From: Blastococcus sp. TF02A-26
GTDB lineage: Bacteria > Actinomycetota > Actinomycetes > Mycobacteriales > Geodermatophilaceae
Direction of reading: 5' to 3'
Assembly (NCBI RefSeq): GCF_003319125.1
Contig: NZ_QOHG01000003.1
Span: 276,579-340,578, forward strand
Length of the DNA stretch: 64,000 bases
Below are positions 16,046-25,206 of the stretch, piece after piece. The translations under genes and the position numbers were made by a program. The notes beneath the pieces were generated by a model. It was given only the letters and a program-made list of their open reading frames with translations, did not search any database and had not been told where the DNA came from. Within the stretch, counting starts at the first letter, position 1; each line of letters begins with the position of its first letter.

Positions 16046-18126
16046 GAGGCGTCTTCCTTGGTGAGCAGCAGGTTGCCGTGCGGGTCGACGGTGGCGCGGA
16101 AGCCCGGGTGCACCGGCACGGTCGAGCCGAACTCCTCGATGATGGCCGGTCCGGCCACCACGTCGCCCGGCGCGAGCCGCGGCCGGTCGTAGGTGGGCGT
16201 GTCCACCCAGTCGTCGAAGAACACCCGCCGAGAACCCGTGACGGCCCGGTCCGTCCCGCCCTGGCCCGGCGGCAGCTCGACCAGGTCCGGACGGCGGATC
16301 GGCCCGATCCCGCTCACCCGCAGGTTCACCCACTCGACCGCCTGGCGCGGGTCGTCGGCGAAGTCGTAGCCGTACAGCTGCCGGTGCGCGGCGTGGAAGG
16401 CCTGCGCGACCTCCTCGGCGGCCGCGGCGTCGAGGTCGCCGTCGGTCACCGGCACGCGGACCTCGAACGCCTGGCCGACGTAGCGCAGGTCCGCCGTCCG
16501 CTGCATGCGCTGGTCGGCGCGCGCGAACCCCTCGCCGTCCAGCGCGGCGCGGGCGCGGTCCTCCAGCCCGGCGTACACCGTGCGCACCCGGCTGAGGTCG
16601 AGATCGGCGTGCTTGGAGACCACCGTCTGCACGTAGTCGTTGCGGACGTCGACGGTGAGCAGCCCGAAGGCGCTGACGTTGCCCGGGTTCGGCGGCACCA
16701 GCGTGCGGGGGAGGCCGAGGACGTCCATCAGCCGGCAGGCCAGCAGCGAGCCCGAGCCGCCGAACGTGGTGAGCGTGAAGTCCCGGACGTCGAGGCCCCG
16801 GGCCACCGTCACCTGGCGCAGCGCGTTCGCCTGGTTCCACGCCGAGATCTCGAGGATGCCGGTGGCGGTGCGCTCCAGCGACAGGTCGAGGGTCTCGCCG
16901 AGGGCGGCGAGGCCGGCACGGGCGGCGTCCACCGACAGCGGGATCTCCCCGCCGAGCAGGTGCGGGGGGATCCGGCCCAGCACGACGTGCGCGTCGGTGA
17001 CGGTCGGCCGGTCGCCGCCGGACGGGTAGCAGATCGGGCCGGGGTCGGCGCCGGCCGACTGCGGGCCCACCTTGAGCGTGCCCTCGGGCGACAGCCAGGC
17101 GATCGAGCCGCCGCCGGCGCCGACGGTGACGACGTCGATCATCGGGATCTTCGACGGGTACGCGCCGACCGAGCCCTCGGTGGTGAGCGTCGGCTCGCCG
17201 TCGACGACGACCGTGACGTCGGTGGAGGTCCCGCCGCCGTCGCAGGTCAGCACCCGGTCGAAGCCGGCCGCGCCGGCGATCAGCGCGGCGCCCAGCGCCC
17301 CCGCGGCCGGGCCGGACAGCATCGTGGTGATCGGCTGGTGCACGACCTCCTCGGCCGACAGCACACCGCCGTTGCTCTTCATCACGTAGAACGGCACGCC
17401 CGGCGCGATCTCGTCCAGCCGCCGGCGGATGTTCGTGACGTAGGCGCCGACCCGCGGCTTGACCGCCGCGTCGACCAGCGTTGTCACCGAGCGCTCGTAC
17501 TCGCGGTACTCGCGCAGCACCTCGGAGCTCAGCGACACCACCGCGCCGGGGAGCTCCTCGCGGAGCACCTCGAGCATCGCCCGCTCGTGGGCGTCGTTCG
17601 CGTAGGAGTGCAGGAAGCAGACGCCGACCGTGCTGATGCCGGCGTCGCGGAAGAAGCGGGCGGCGGCGACGGCGTCGTCCCGGTCGAAGGGCCGGACCTC
17701 CTCGCCCGTCACGTCCAGCCGGCCGCGCACGGTGCGGACGAGGTCGGCCGGGACGATCCGCGGCGGCTTGACCCAGAAGTAGCTGTTGCCGTAGCCGTCG
17801 GGCACCGACTGGCGGGCGATCTCCAGCACCGACTCGTAGCCCTCGGTGGTGATGAAGCCGATCCGGTCGAGCTTGCCCTCGAGCAGCTGGTTCGTGGCGA
17901 CCGTCGTCCCGTGGCTGACGGCGGTGACCGCTTCGCCGGGCAGGTCCATCAGGTCGAGCACCTTGCGGACGCCGGCGAGGAACCCCTCGGCCGGGTCGGC
18001 GGGCGTGGACGGCGTCTTGGTGGTCGCCGTCCGCCCGGTCTCCTCGTCGACGGCGACGACGTCGGTGAAGGTGCCCCCGGTGTCGATGCCGATGCGGATC
18101 CGGCGCGCGGCGGGAGGGGCGCTCAT
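16042..18126 (-). CDS. hyuA: Hydantoinase A / oxoprolinase ATP-binding subunit
   Basis: A 694-residue HyuA protein with the actin-like ATPase motifs IGIDTGGTFTDVVAVD (residues 11-26) and TCDGGGTSTDVTVV (about 295), and SHGTTVATNQLL near residue 70. The C-terminal domain includes QAFEVRVPV and PVHPGFRATVDPHGNLLL. It phosphorylates the cyclic amide substrate during ring opening, in complex with HyuB. It is the first gene of the two-gene operon; the 42-bp gap to the upstream AlkZ-like gene leaves room for only a compact promoter. No hydantoin racemase or carbamoylase is nearby. Confidence 0.9.
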   Translation of the reverse strand: MSAPPAARRIRIGIDTGGTFTDVVAVDEETGRTATTKTPSTPADPAEGFLAGVRKVLDLMDLPGEAVTAVSHGTTVATNQLLEGKLDRIGFITTEGYESVLEIARQSVPDGYGNSYFWVKPPRIVPADLVRTVRGRLDVTGEEVRPFDRDDAVAAARFFRDAGISTVGVCFLHSYANDAHERAMLEVLREELPGAVVSLSSEVLREYREYERSVTTLVDAAVKPRVGAYVTNIRRRLDEIAPGVPFYVMKSNGGVLSAEEVVHQPITTMLSGPAAGALGAALIAGAAGFDRVLTCDGGGTSTDVTVVVDGEPTLTTEGSVGAYPSKIPMIDVVTVGAGGGSIAWLSPEGTLKVGPQSAGADPGPICYPSGGDRPTVTDAHVVLGRIPPHLLGGEIPLSVDAARAGLAALGETLDLSLERTATGILEISAWNQANALRQVTVARGLDVRDFTLTTFGGSGSLLACRLMDVLGLPRTLVPPNPGNVSAFGLLTVDVRNDYVQTVVSKHADLDLSRVRTVYAGLEDRARAALDGEGFARADQRMQRTADLRYVGQAFEVRVPVTDGDLDAAAAEEVAQAFHAAHRQLYGYDFADDPRQAVEWVNLRVSGIGPIRRPDLVELPPGQGGTDRAVTGSRRVFFDDWVDTPTYDRPRLAPGDVVAGPAIIEEFGSTVPVHPGFRATVDPHGNLLLTKEDAS

Positions 18127-18168
18127 GGTCGATACCTTAGGGCTGAGGAACCCGTCGGGACAGACCCG

Positions 18169-19251
18169 TCAGCCGAACTCGACCGCCTTCAGCCCCACCG
18201 CGCGGAAGGCGGCCAGCCGCTCGGCCTGCTCCTGCACCGCGCGCCGCAGGGCCGCCGTCGCCGGGGCCCACAGCTCGACGGCCACGGTCATCGAGGACCC
18301 TGCCTTGCGCGGCCGCCACAGCCCGGCGATCCCGCCCCCGGCGAGGACCGCGCCCGGCCGGCCCAGCACCGGCCACAGGGCCGTGCGGTGCGCCGGGTCG
18401 GGGGCGATCAGCTCGCGGTCGCGGCCCTGGAGGAAGAGGTCGAAGGGCCCGAGCAGGCGGGTGACGGCCGGAGGCGGGGCGTCGAGACCGTCGGCGTCGA
18501 GGGTCCAGCGCCGCTCCCCGTCGACGTCGACCTCAACGGCATCGGCGGGCCAGCGCGCCCTGACCTCCTTGACGGGGGCGTCGAGGTATCCGGCGACGTG
18601 CTGCGGGGTGGCCGGGCCGAGCAGTCGCAGGTAGGCGCGGACGACGTCGAACCGCTCGGGCACCTCCTCGGCCGGGACCAGCCCGGGCACCGGCTGCAGC
18701 ACCGGCGGGGACGTGCCCGGCTGCAGCTCCAGCCCCGCCCGCAGCGCCGACAGCCGGAACGTCTGCTCGTAGGCGTGCACCGCGTCGCAGGGGCGGCAGT
18801 AGCGCAGGTAGGGCTCGTCGAGCACCTCGCGGAGCCGGCCGGGCATCTCCCCCTTGACCATGGGGGCGCTCACGATCGAGCGCATCGCCCCGGCGACCGT
18901 GTCCAGCGCGGTCAGCACCGGGATGCCCGCCGCCTTGAGCGGCTTGGCGCCGTCGAAGATCCGCTTGGCGGCGTCGGCCTCGGAGAACGGCGCCGTCGCC
19001 GCGGCCACCGCCGGCAGGTCGGCCCGCCGGTAGAGGTGCGGCGCGCCGCGGATCGTCCAGACGCTCGACAGCTCGCCGGGCTCCGGGCGCACGCCCCGCA
19101 GGGCGAGCGCCCAGAGCCCGCCGTCGGGACCGGTGTCCTGGACGCCGATGTCGAGGACGGCGGTGTCGCCGGTCGTCCCGGCGTCGCGGTCCAGCTGCTG
19201 CGCCCGGATGCGGGCGCCGAGGACCTCGGCGGCGGTCGCGGTGAGCGTCAT
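18169..19251 (-). CDS. AlkZ/YcaQ-like winged-helix protein (HTH_42 family)
   Basis: A 360-residue member of the HTH_42 family, whose characterised members AlkZ and YcaQ/AlkX are DNA glycosylases for bulky or interstrand-crosslinked lesions. The N-terminus (VLGARIRAQQLDR) and the following VLDIGVQDTGPDGGLWALALRG align with the family core. The catalytic QxQ (AlkZ) or QxD (YcaQ) motif appears here as Q-D-T, so activity is uncertain. Three winged-helix repeats are plausible (ending near VKEVRARWP), and the C-terminus RELIAPDPAHRTALWPVLGRPGAVL is typical. ATG 19251 is chosen over a GTG three codons upstream. Confidence 0.75.
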   Translation of the reverse strand: MTLTATAAEVLGARIRAQQLDRDAGTTGDTAVLDIGVQDTGPDGGLWALALRGVRPEPGELSSVWTIRGAPHLYRRADLPAVAAATAPFSEADAAKRIFDGAKPLKAAGIPVLTALDTVAGAMRSIVSAPMVKGEMPGRLREVLDEPYLRYCRPCDAVHAYEQTFRLSALRAGLELQPGTSPPVLQPVPGLVPAEEVPERFDVVRAYLRLLGPATPQHVAGYLDAPVKEVRARWPADAVEVDVDGERRWTLDADGLDAPPPAVTRLLGPFDLFLQGRDRELIAPDPAHRTALWPVLGRPGAVLAGGGIAGLWRPRKAGSSMTVAVELWAPATAALRRAVQEQAERLAAFRAVGLKAVEFG

Positions 19252-19294
19252 GGCAGGCACCGTAGGACCGATCGGTGCAAGGACGTGGCCGCGA

Positions 19295-20119
19295 TCAGCC
19301 GCCGTGCGCGGCGATCGACAGCTGCTCCCACTCTCGCCAGGTGGCCAGCCGCCGCTCGTACTCCTTGGTCGCCATGGCCAGCGGGGCCTTGCCGAAGAAG
19401 ACCCGGAGCGGCGGCTCGTCGGCGTCGACCAGCTGGAGGACGGCGGCGGCGGTGGCGGCCGGGTCGCCCGCGGACTGCGCGGCCTTGGCGCGACCGGCCA
19501 TCACCTTGCCCCGGAACTCGTCGTAGGCCGGGTTCGGCTCCGCGTGCTGCGCCGAGGAGCCGGACCAGTCGGTGGAGTAGCCGGCCGGCTCGATGATCGT
19601 GACCTTGATGCCAAACTGCGCGACCTCGGTGGCCAGCGACTGGCTGAAGGCCTCCAGCGCCCACTTCGAGGCGTTGTAGACGCCGAGGTTGGGCAGCGCG
19701 ACGATCCCGCCGATCGAGCTGACCTGGAGCACGTGGCCCGAGCCCTGCGCCCGCATGAGCGGCAGCGCGGCCTGGGTGATCCACAGCGCGCCGAAGACGT
19801 TGGCGTCGAACTGCGCGCGGACCTCGGCCTCCGACACCTCCTCGACCATGCCGAACAGGCCGTAGCCCGCGTTGTTCACGACCACGTCGAGCCGGCCGAA
19901 GGTGTCGTGGGCACGGCGGACGGCGGCGGTGCCGGCCTCGCGATCGGTGACGTCCAGCTGCAGGGGCAGGACGGCGTCCCCGAAGCGCTGCACGAGGTCG
20001 TCGAGGGTGGCGGTGTCGCGCGCGGTGGCGGCCACGGAGTCGCCGCGCTCGAGGGCGGCGGTGGCCCACTCGCGGCCGAACCCGCGCGAGGCGCCGGTGA
20101 TGAACCAGGTCTTCGACAT
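19295..20119 (-). CDS. SDR family oxidoreductase
   Basis: A 274-residue classical short-chain dehydrogenase: TGASRGFG cofactor motif (residues 8-15), LDVT and NNAG (VVVNNAGYG), catalytic Ser in LQVSSIGG and YNASK (Tyr-x3-Lys). The C-terminal segment after IEPAGYSTDWSG is the substrate loop of retinol-dehydrogenase-like SDRs. The substrate is unknown. It begins at ATG 20119, 64 bp from the divergently transcribed GNAT gene. Confidence 0.88.
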   Translation of the reverse strand: MSKTWFITGASRGFGREWATAALERGDSVAATARDTATLDDLVQRFGDAVLPLQLDVTDREAGTAAVRRAHDTFGRLDVVVNNAGYGLFGMVEEVSEAEVRAQFDANVFGALWITQAALPLMRAQGSGHVLQVSSIGGIVALPNLGVYNASKWALEAFSQSLATEVAQFGIKVTIIEPAGYSTDWSGSSAQHAEPNPAYDEFRGKVMAGRAKAAQSAGDPAATAAAVLQLVDADEPPLRVFFGKAPLAMATKEYERRLATWREWEQLSIAAHGG

Positions 20120-20183
20120 GGCCTCTTCTCTACCCCTGCGCAGCTCTCCCCGCTGTCCCGCGGGGGCTCCTACGCTCAGCCGG

Positions 20184-20726
20184 GTGCCGGGCATCGAGGT
20201 GTCGTTCCGCCCGCTGACGCGTGCCGACCTCCCGCTGCTGTGCCGATGGCTGGCCGAGCCGCTGGTCGCGCGGTGGTGGGCGCACGACCCGTCCCCGGAG
20301 GCGGTCGAGACCGACTTCGGACCGGTGCTCGACGGCGCCGACCCCACCGAGGTCGAGCTGGCCTGCGCCGACGGCCGGCCCTACGGATTGCTCCAGCGCT
20401 ACACGTTCGCCGACAACCCGCAGTACATCGCGGAGCTGGCGCCGGTGTACCCCGTGCCGGAGGGGGCGCTGAGCATCGACTACCTGATCGGGGAGCCGGC
20501 GATGCGCGGCCGAGGGGTCGGCGGGGCGACGATCGCGGCGTTCGTCGCCGAGGGGTGGGCGCGGTACCCGGCGGCGCGCGACGTCGTCGTCCCGGTGGCG
20601 GCGGGCAACGTCGCCTCGTGGCGGGCGCTGGAGCGGGCCGGGTTCACCCGCGTCGCCGAGGGGCCGCTGGAGCCGGACAACCCGATCGACCCGCCCGACC
20701 ACGCCGTCTACCGCATCGGCCGGTGA
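20184..20726 (+). CDS. GNAT acetyltransferase, AAC(6')-like
   Basis: A 180-residue acetyltransferase. The N-terminus (VSFRPLTRADLPLLCRWLAE, then RWW) and the acetyl-CoA loop IGEPAMRGRGVGGATIAAFV (about 105-124), plus NVASWRALERAGF, match the GNAT subgroup that includes aminoglycoside 6'-N-acetyltransferases and siderophore-type acyltransferases. It could acetylate an amine antibiotic, but family resemblance alone does not establish resistance. GTG 20184 starts just before the first strand. No promoter was recognised in the 64 bp before it. Confidence 0.8.
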   Translation: MPGIEVSFRPLTRADLPLLCRWLAEPLVARWWAHDPSPEAVETDFGPVLDGADPTEVELACADGRPYGLLQRYTFADNPQYIAELAPVYPVPEGALSIDYLIGEPAMRGRGVGGATIAAFVAEGWARYPAARDVVVPVAAGNVASWRALERAGFTRVAEGPLEPDNPIDPPDHAVYRIGR

Positions 20727-20733
20727 GCCGCGG

Positions 20734-21939
20734 CTACACGCGGGCCGGGGAGGGAACGACCGCCGCCGGAGCCAGGGCCTCGGCCGGGCCCGGACGGCCG
20801 AAGAACCAGCCCTGGCCCAGGTCGACGCCCAGCGCGAGCAGGGTCGTCGCGTCGTCCGCCGTCTCCACGCCCTCGGCGACGATCGTCGCGCCGCAGCCGT
20901 GGCCGAAGGAGACCAGCGAGCCGACGAGGGTCCGCAGCACCGGATCGCCGCCCACGCCGGCGACGATGCTGCGGTCGAGCTTCAGCACGTCGGGCGAGGT
21001 CAGCACGATGTGCCGCAGCGAGGAGAACCCGGCGCCGACGTCGTCGATCGCCAGCCGCAGGCCGGCCGCACGGAACGGCAGCAGCGCCGAGGTCAGGGCG
21101 TCGTAGTCGGCGACCGGGTCGTGCTCGGAGAGCTCCAGCAGCACGCGGGACAGCGGGAGCGTGGCGAGCAGATCGGCGAAGGGGCGGGTCAGCAGCGTCG
21201 CGGGGGAGACGTTCATGGCGACGTAGCCGCCGACGCGGTCCAGGTGCGCCGCGGCGCCCTGCAGGGCCAGCACCTCGAGCTCGTGCCCGCGGCCGACGCT
21301 GTGCGCCTCGGCGAAGACGACGTCGGGGGTCCTCTCCCACTCGGCGGGGAAGCGGCTGAGCGCCTCGGCGCCGACCCGGTGCCCGGTGGCCAGTTCGACG
21401 ATCGGCTGCAGGACGACGGTCGGCCCACCGCCGGCCACCACGGGGCCGAGGCGGGCGTCGATGTCGCTGCGCCGCTCCTGGTCGCGCACCGCGGGCTCGA
21501 CGATCACGGCAGCCGCGCCGGCGAGCACGTCCATGAGCGCCCGGTCGCGCTTGCCCAGCTCGGGGTCGGAGGTGAACCCGAAGGCGCAGAACGTGCCGTA
21601 CAGGCTGCCGTCGCTGAGCCGGACGGGGGAGGAGACGTAGCTGCGGATGCGGGGGATGCGCGCCGAGGGCAGCGACATCGCCAGCGGGGAGGCCGTCACG
21701 TCGGGGATCACCGCGGGCAGCCGGCCGTCGAGGATCGCCTGGCAGAACGACGTCTCCTGCACGACGCGGGCGCCCTCGTGGACGAGCACCGAGGCCGGCA
21801 GGGAGGCGTCGACGACCTCCAGGTGCTGCGTGGTCCCGTCCAACCGGCTGAGGAAGGCGACGCTCATGCCGAGGGCGGAGCGCGCCGTGCCGAGGAGCTC
21901 GGCGATCTGCTGATCGGCGGCCGATCGCTGTCGACGCAC
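20734..21939 (-). CDS. GAF-EAL protein, probable cyclic di-GMP phosphodiesterase
   Basis: A 401-residue protein with an N-terminal GAF sensor (about 10-150; ETSFCQAILDGRLPAVIPDV) and a C-terminal EAL domain (about 165-390). The EAL active site is complete: QPIVELATGHRVGAEALSR, NVSPATLL, ELSEHD, IDDVGAGFSSL, LKLDRS, VAEGVE and GQGWFFGRP, so hydrolysis of cyclic di-GMP is expected. No transmembrane segment is present, so it acts in the cytoplasm. GTG 21939 has GGAAGGGG upstream. It diverges from the first of two DHA2 exporters, and a PAS-GGDEF protein lies just beyond them. Confidence 0.88.
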   Translation of the reverse strand: MRRQRSAADQQIAELLGTARSALGMSVAFLSRLDGTTQHLEVVDASLPASVLVHEGARVVQETSFCQAILDGRLPAVIPDVTASPLAMSLPSARIPRIRSYVSSPVRLSDGSLYGTFCAFGFTSDPELGKRDRALMDVLAGAAAVIVEPAVRDQERRSDIDARLGPVVAGGGPTVVLQPIVELATGHRVGAEALSRFPAEWERTPDVVFAEAHSVGRGHELEVLALQGAAAHLDRVGGYVAMNVSPATLLTRPFADLLATLPLSRVLLELSEHDPVADYDALTSALLPFRAAGLRLAIDDVGAGFSSLRHIVLTSPDVLKLDRSIVAGVGGDPVLRTLVGSLVSFGHGCGATIVAEGVETADDATTLLALGVDLGQGWFFGRPGPAEALAPAAVVPSPARV

Positions 21940-22080
21940 GGCGGTGCCCCTTCCGGTGGTGGTCCTCCTCCATCGGCAACCCGGCGCCGGAGTGTGAGCG
22001 GCTGTCACCCGGACGGGCCACGACCGCGGGGTCCTGTCACAGTGCTCGGTCGGCGGCAGCAACCAGTGAGCGGGGGACGC

Positions 22081-23529
22081 GTGGACGAGCGGGTGGGTCG
22101 CAGGTCGCACCGGGCGACCTTCGCCGTCCTCGCCGCGGGGTTGTGCACCTACTCGCTGCTCCAGTCGATGGTCATCCCGGTGCTGCCGGCGATCCAGGCC
22201 GACCTGGGCACCACCCAGGCCGACGTCACCTGGGTGCTGACGGCGAACCTGCTCGCGGCCGCGGTCGCCACGCCCATCGTCGGCCGGCTCGGCGACATGT
22301 TCGGCAAGCGCCGGCTGTTCGTCGCGGTGATCCTCGTGCTCTGCGTCGGCTGCCTGCTGTCGGCGCTCGCCGGCGCGATGCCGCTGATGGTCACCGGCCG
22401 CGTGCTGCAGGGGATCGGCGGCGGGGTCATCCCGCTCGGCTACAGCATCCTGCGCGACGAGTTCCCCGACGCCGGCGTGGCCAGCGCGATCGGCGCGCTC
22501 TCCTCCCTCATCGCCGTGGGCTCCGGCTCCGGCCTGGTGATCGCCGGGCCCATCGACTCCGCGCTCGGCCTGGACTGGCTGTTCTGGCTGCCCCTGGGCG
22601 TCGGGGTGGTCGCGGCCGCCGTCGCGCACCGGGTGATCCCCGAGTCCCGGGTGCGGACCCCCGGCCGGGTCAACGTGCCGGCCGCGCTGCTGCTCTCGGC
22701 CTGGCTGGTGTGCGTCCTCCTCGGGGTCAGCCGCGCCACCGCGTGGGGCTGGGGCTCGCCGGCGGTGGTCGGGCTGCTGGCCGGTGGCGTCGTGCTGCTG
22801 GCCGGCTGGATCGCCGTGGAGACGCGCTCGGCCGCGCCGCTCATCGACATGCGCATGATGCGGCTGCGCGCGGTGTGGACGGCGAACCTGATCGCCTTCC
22901 TCGTCGGGCTGACGATCTTCGCCGCGTTCGCCTTCATCCCGCAGTTCATGCAGACGCCGTCCTCGGCGGGCTACGGGTTCGGGTCGAGCATCAGCGAGGT
23001 CGGGCTCGCGCTGCTGCCGCAGACGGCCGCCGGCTTCGTCGCGGGGCTGCTCGCCGGACGCCTGGGCCGGCGCTTCAGCTCCCGCAACATCGTCACCGCG
23101 GGGACCCTGCTGACCGCGCTCGCCTACGGGCTGGTGACCGTGGCGCACGACGAGCACTGGCAGCTGGCCATCGCCTTCGTGCTGCTGGGGTTCGGCACCG
23201 GGACGACGCAGGCGGCGCTGGCCAACGTCGTCGTCACCTCCGTCCCGCGCGACCAGACCGGCGCGGCCAGCGGGATGAACGCCAACATCCGGACGATCGG
23301 CGGGTCGATCGGCTCGGCCGTGATGGCGACCGTGGTCACCTCCACCGCCCCGGCCGGTGGCCTGCCGACCGAGGCCGGCTACACCACCGGCTTCCTCCTG
23401 CTCACCGTCGCCATGTTCGCCGCCACGCTGGCCACCCGCGTCATGCCCGACCCCCGCCGCGCCGCCCGCCGGGCCGCCGTCGCCGGGCCCTCGGCGTCCC
23501 CGGTGGCCCCGCTGCCGACCGACACGTGA
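22081..23529 (+). CDS. DHA2-type MFS drug exporter (copy 1)
   Basis: A 482-residue, 14-helix major facilitator of the DHA2 (EmrB/QacA) group. Signatures: LLQSMVIPVLPAIQADL in helix 1, motif A-like GRLGDMFGKRRLF, motif C-like GPIDSALGLDWLFW, and the repeated MNANIRTIGGSIGSAV near helix 13. It probably uses the proton gradient to expel lipophilic compounds. GTG 22081 is preceded by GGGGGA. A closely similar paralogue begins 110 bp downstream; the pair looks like a tandem duplication. Confidence 0.88.
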   Translation: MDERVGRRSHRATFAVLAAGLCTYSLLQSMVIPVLPAIQADLGTTQADVTWVLTANLLAAAVATPIVGRLGDMFGKRRLFVAVILVLCVGCLLSALAGAMPLMVTGRVLQGIGGGVIPLGYSILRDEFPDAGVASAIGALSSLIAVGSGSGLVIAGPIDSALGLDWLFWLPLGVGVVAAAVAHRVIPESRVRTPGRVNVPAALLLSAWLVCVLLGVSRATAWGWGSPAVVGLLAGGVVLLAGWIAVETRSAAPLIDMRMMRLRAVWTANLIAFLVGLTIFAAFAFIPQFMQTPSSAGYGFGSSISEVGLALLPQTAAGFVAGLLAGRLGRRFSSRNIVTAGTLLTALAYGLVTVAHDEHWQLAIAFVLLGFGTGTTQAALANVVVTSVPRDQTGAASGMNANIRTIGGSIGSAVMATVVTSTAPAGGLPTEAGYTTGFLLLTVAMFAATLATRVMPDPRRAARRAAVAGPSASPVAPLPTDT

Positions 23530-23639
23530 GCCCGACCGCGGCCGGCGCCGAGGAGTAGTCGCCGACGGGCCGGACCACCGGAACCGTCCCGTATCGTCGG
23601 TTGCGTACAGCAACGAGAACAGAGGACCTCGCGAGCACC

Positions 23640-25121
23640 GTGACCGCCGACCCCGCGCCGCCGCGCGCCAGCTACCAGGTGACGTACGGGGTCATCGCCG
23701 TCGGCGTCATCGCGTTCGTCCTGCTCCAGTCGATGGTCAACCCGGTGCTGCCGGTGCTGCAGGCGGAGCTGGACACCACCCAGGCCGACGTCGCCTGGGT
23801 GCTCACCGCCAACTTCCTCTCGGCCGCGGTCTGCACGCCGATCCTGGGACGGCTGGGCGACATGGTCGGCAAGAAGCGGGTCTTCGTCGCCGCCCTCGGC
23901 GCGCTGGCCGTCGGGAGCCTGCTGGCCGGCCTGGCGGACTCGCTGACGCTCATGATCATCGCCCGCGTCGTCCAGGGGACGGGTGGAGGCGTGCTGCCGC
24001 TGGCCTTCGGGATCATCCGCGACGAGTTCCCCCCGGAGCGGGTACCGGGCGCGGTCGGCACGATCTCCTCGCTCATGGCGGTGGGCGGCGCGATCGGCAC
24101 GGTGGTCGCCGGGCCGATCGTCGACGGCCTCGGCTACCGCTGGCTGTTCTTCCTCCCGATGATCGCGGTGGTCCTCGCCGCCGTCGGCGCCCACCTGGTC
24201 ATCCCCGAGTCCCGGGTGCGGGCGGGGGGCTCCATCAACCTCCTCGCCGCCCTGCTGCTGTCGGGCTGGCTGGTCTGCCTGCTGCTGTCGGTCACCCAGG
24301 CGCCGAAGTGGGGCTGGGGATCGCCCGCGGTCGTCGCGATGCTCGTCGGCGCGGTGGTCCTGCTCGTCGTCTGGATCGCCGTGGAGTCCCGGGCCCGGCA
24401 GCCGCTGATCGACATGCGGATGATGCGGATCCGCGGCGTGTGGACGGCGAACCTGGTCGGCCTGCTCTTCGGCGCCGCGATGTACGCCGGGTTCGCCTTC
24501 ATCCCCCAGTTCCTGCAGACGCCGGAGCTGACCGGCTACGGCCTGGCGGCGTCGATCACCGTGGCGGGGCTGGTGCTCCTGCCGCAGTCGGCCGCCTCGT
24601 TCCTCACCGGACTCTCCTCGGGGCGCCTGGTCGCACGCTTCGGGTCCAAGCTGGTCCTCATCGCCGGCGCGCTCTCCTGCTCGCTCGGGTTCGGCCTCTT
24701 CGCCGTCGCCAACGACTCGCTCTGGGAGATCGCCCTGATCGGCATCCTCATGGGCGTGGGCTTCGGCCTGGCGTTCTCGGCGATGGCCAACCTCGTGGTC
24801 GCCGCGGTGCCGTCGTCGCAGACCGGCGTCGCGAGCGGGATGAACGCGAACATCCGCACCGTGGGCGGCGCCATCGGCACCGCGCTGCTGGCCAGCGTGG
24901 TGACGGCGGACCTGCAGCCCTCGGGCTTCCCCGCCGAGTCCAGCTACACCACCGCGTTCCTGCTCGCGGCCGGGGCGCTGCTGCTGGCCGCGCTGGCCGG
25001 GCTGCTGGTCCCCGCCGTCCGCCGCGACCCGGTGACGCACGAGGAGCCCGAGGCGCCGCTGCGCCACCCGCAGGCCGGCGTCGTGCCGGCGGCCACCCTG
25101 GTCGGCGACGGGCGCGAGTAG
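23640..25121 (+). CDS. DHA2-type MFS drug exporter (copy 2)
   Basis: A 493-residue paralogue of the preceding exporter, aligning along nearly its full length (LLQSMVNPVLPVLQAEL; GRLGDMVGKKRVF; PLIDMRMMRIRGVWTANL; MNANIRTVGGAIGTAL). The same GWGSPAVV, PQF and ASGMNANIR segments occur in both copies, showing common origin by duplication. The termini differ: this copy has a Pro/Ala-rich start and a charged tail. GTG 23640 follows AGAGGAC at 12 bases; a TTG at 23601 is in frame but less likely. A hairpin follows the gene. Confidence 0.87.
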   Translation: MTADPAPPRASYQVTYGVIAVGVIAFVLLQSMVNPVLPVLQAELDTTQADVAWVLTANFLSAAVCTPILGRLGDMVGKKRVFVAALGALAVGSLLAGLADSLTLMIIARVVQGTGGGVLPLAFGIIRDEFPPERVPGAVGTISSLMAVGGAIGTVVAGPIVDGLGYRWLFFLPMIAVVLAAVGAHLVIPESRVRAGGSINLLAALLLSGWLVCLLLSVTQAPKWGWGSPAVVAMLVGAVVLLVVWIAVESRARQPLIDMRMMRIRGVWTANLVGLLFGAAMYAGFAFIPQFLQTPELTGYGLAASITVAGLVLLPQSAASFLTGLSSGRLVARFGSKLVLIAGALSCSLGFGLFAVANDSLWEIALIGILMGVGFGLAFSAMANLVVAAVPSSQTGVASGMNANIRTVGGAIGTALLASVVTADLQPSGFPAESSYTTAFLLAAGALLLAALAGLLVPAVRRDPVTHEEPEAPLRHPQAGVVPAATLVGDGRE

Positions 25122-25134
25122 CACGCCGGCTGCG

Positions 25135-25169
25135 CCGGTCCCGGCCCGGACGTAGGGTCCCGGGACCGG
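25135..25169. terminator. Hairpin after the second MFS gene
   Basis: Perfect 10-bp arms CCGGTCCCGG (25135-25144) and CCGGGACCGG (25160-25169) with a 15-base loop, 13 bp after the MFS stop. A plausible terminator separating it from the PAS-GGDEF gene. Confidence 0.45.
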
Positions 25170-25206
25170 GCGCGACGGCCCGGACGGCCACGGGAGCGCG
25201 CGCGAC

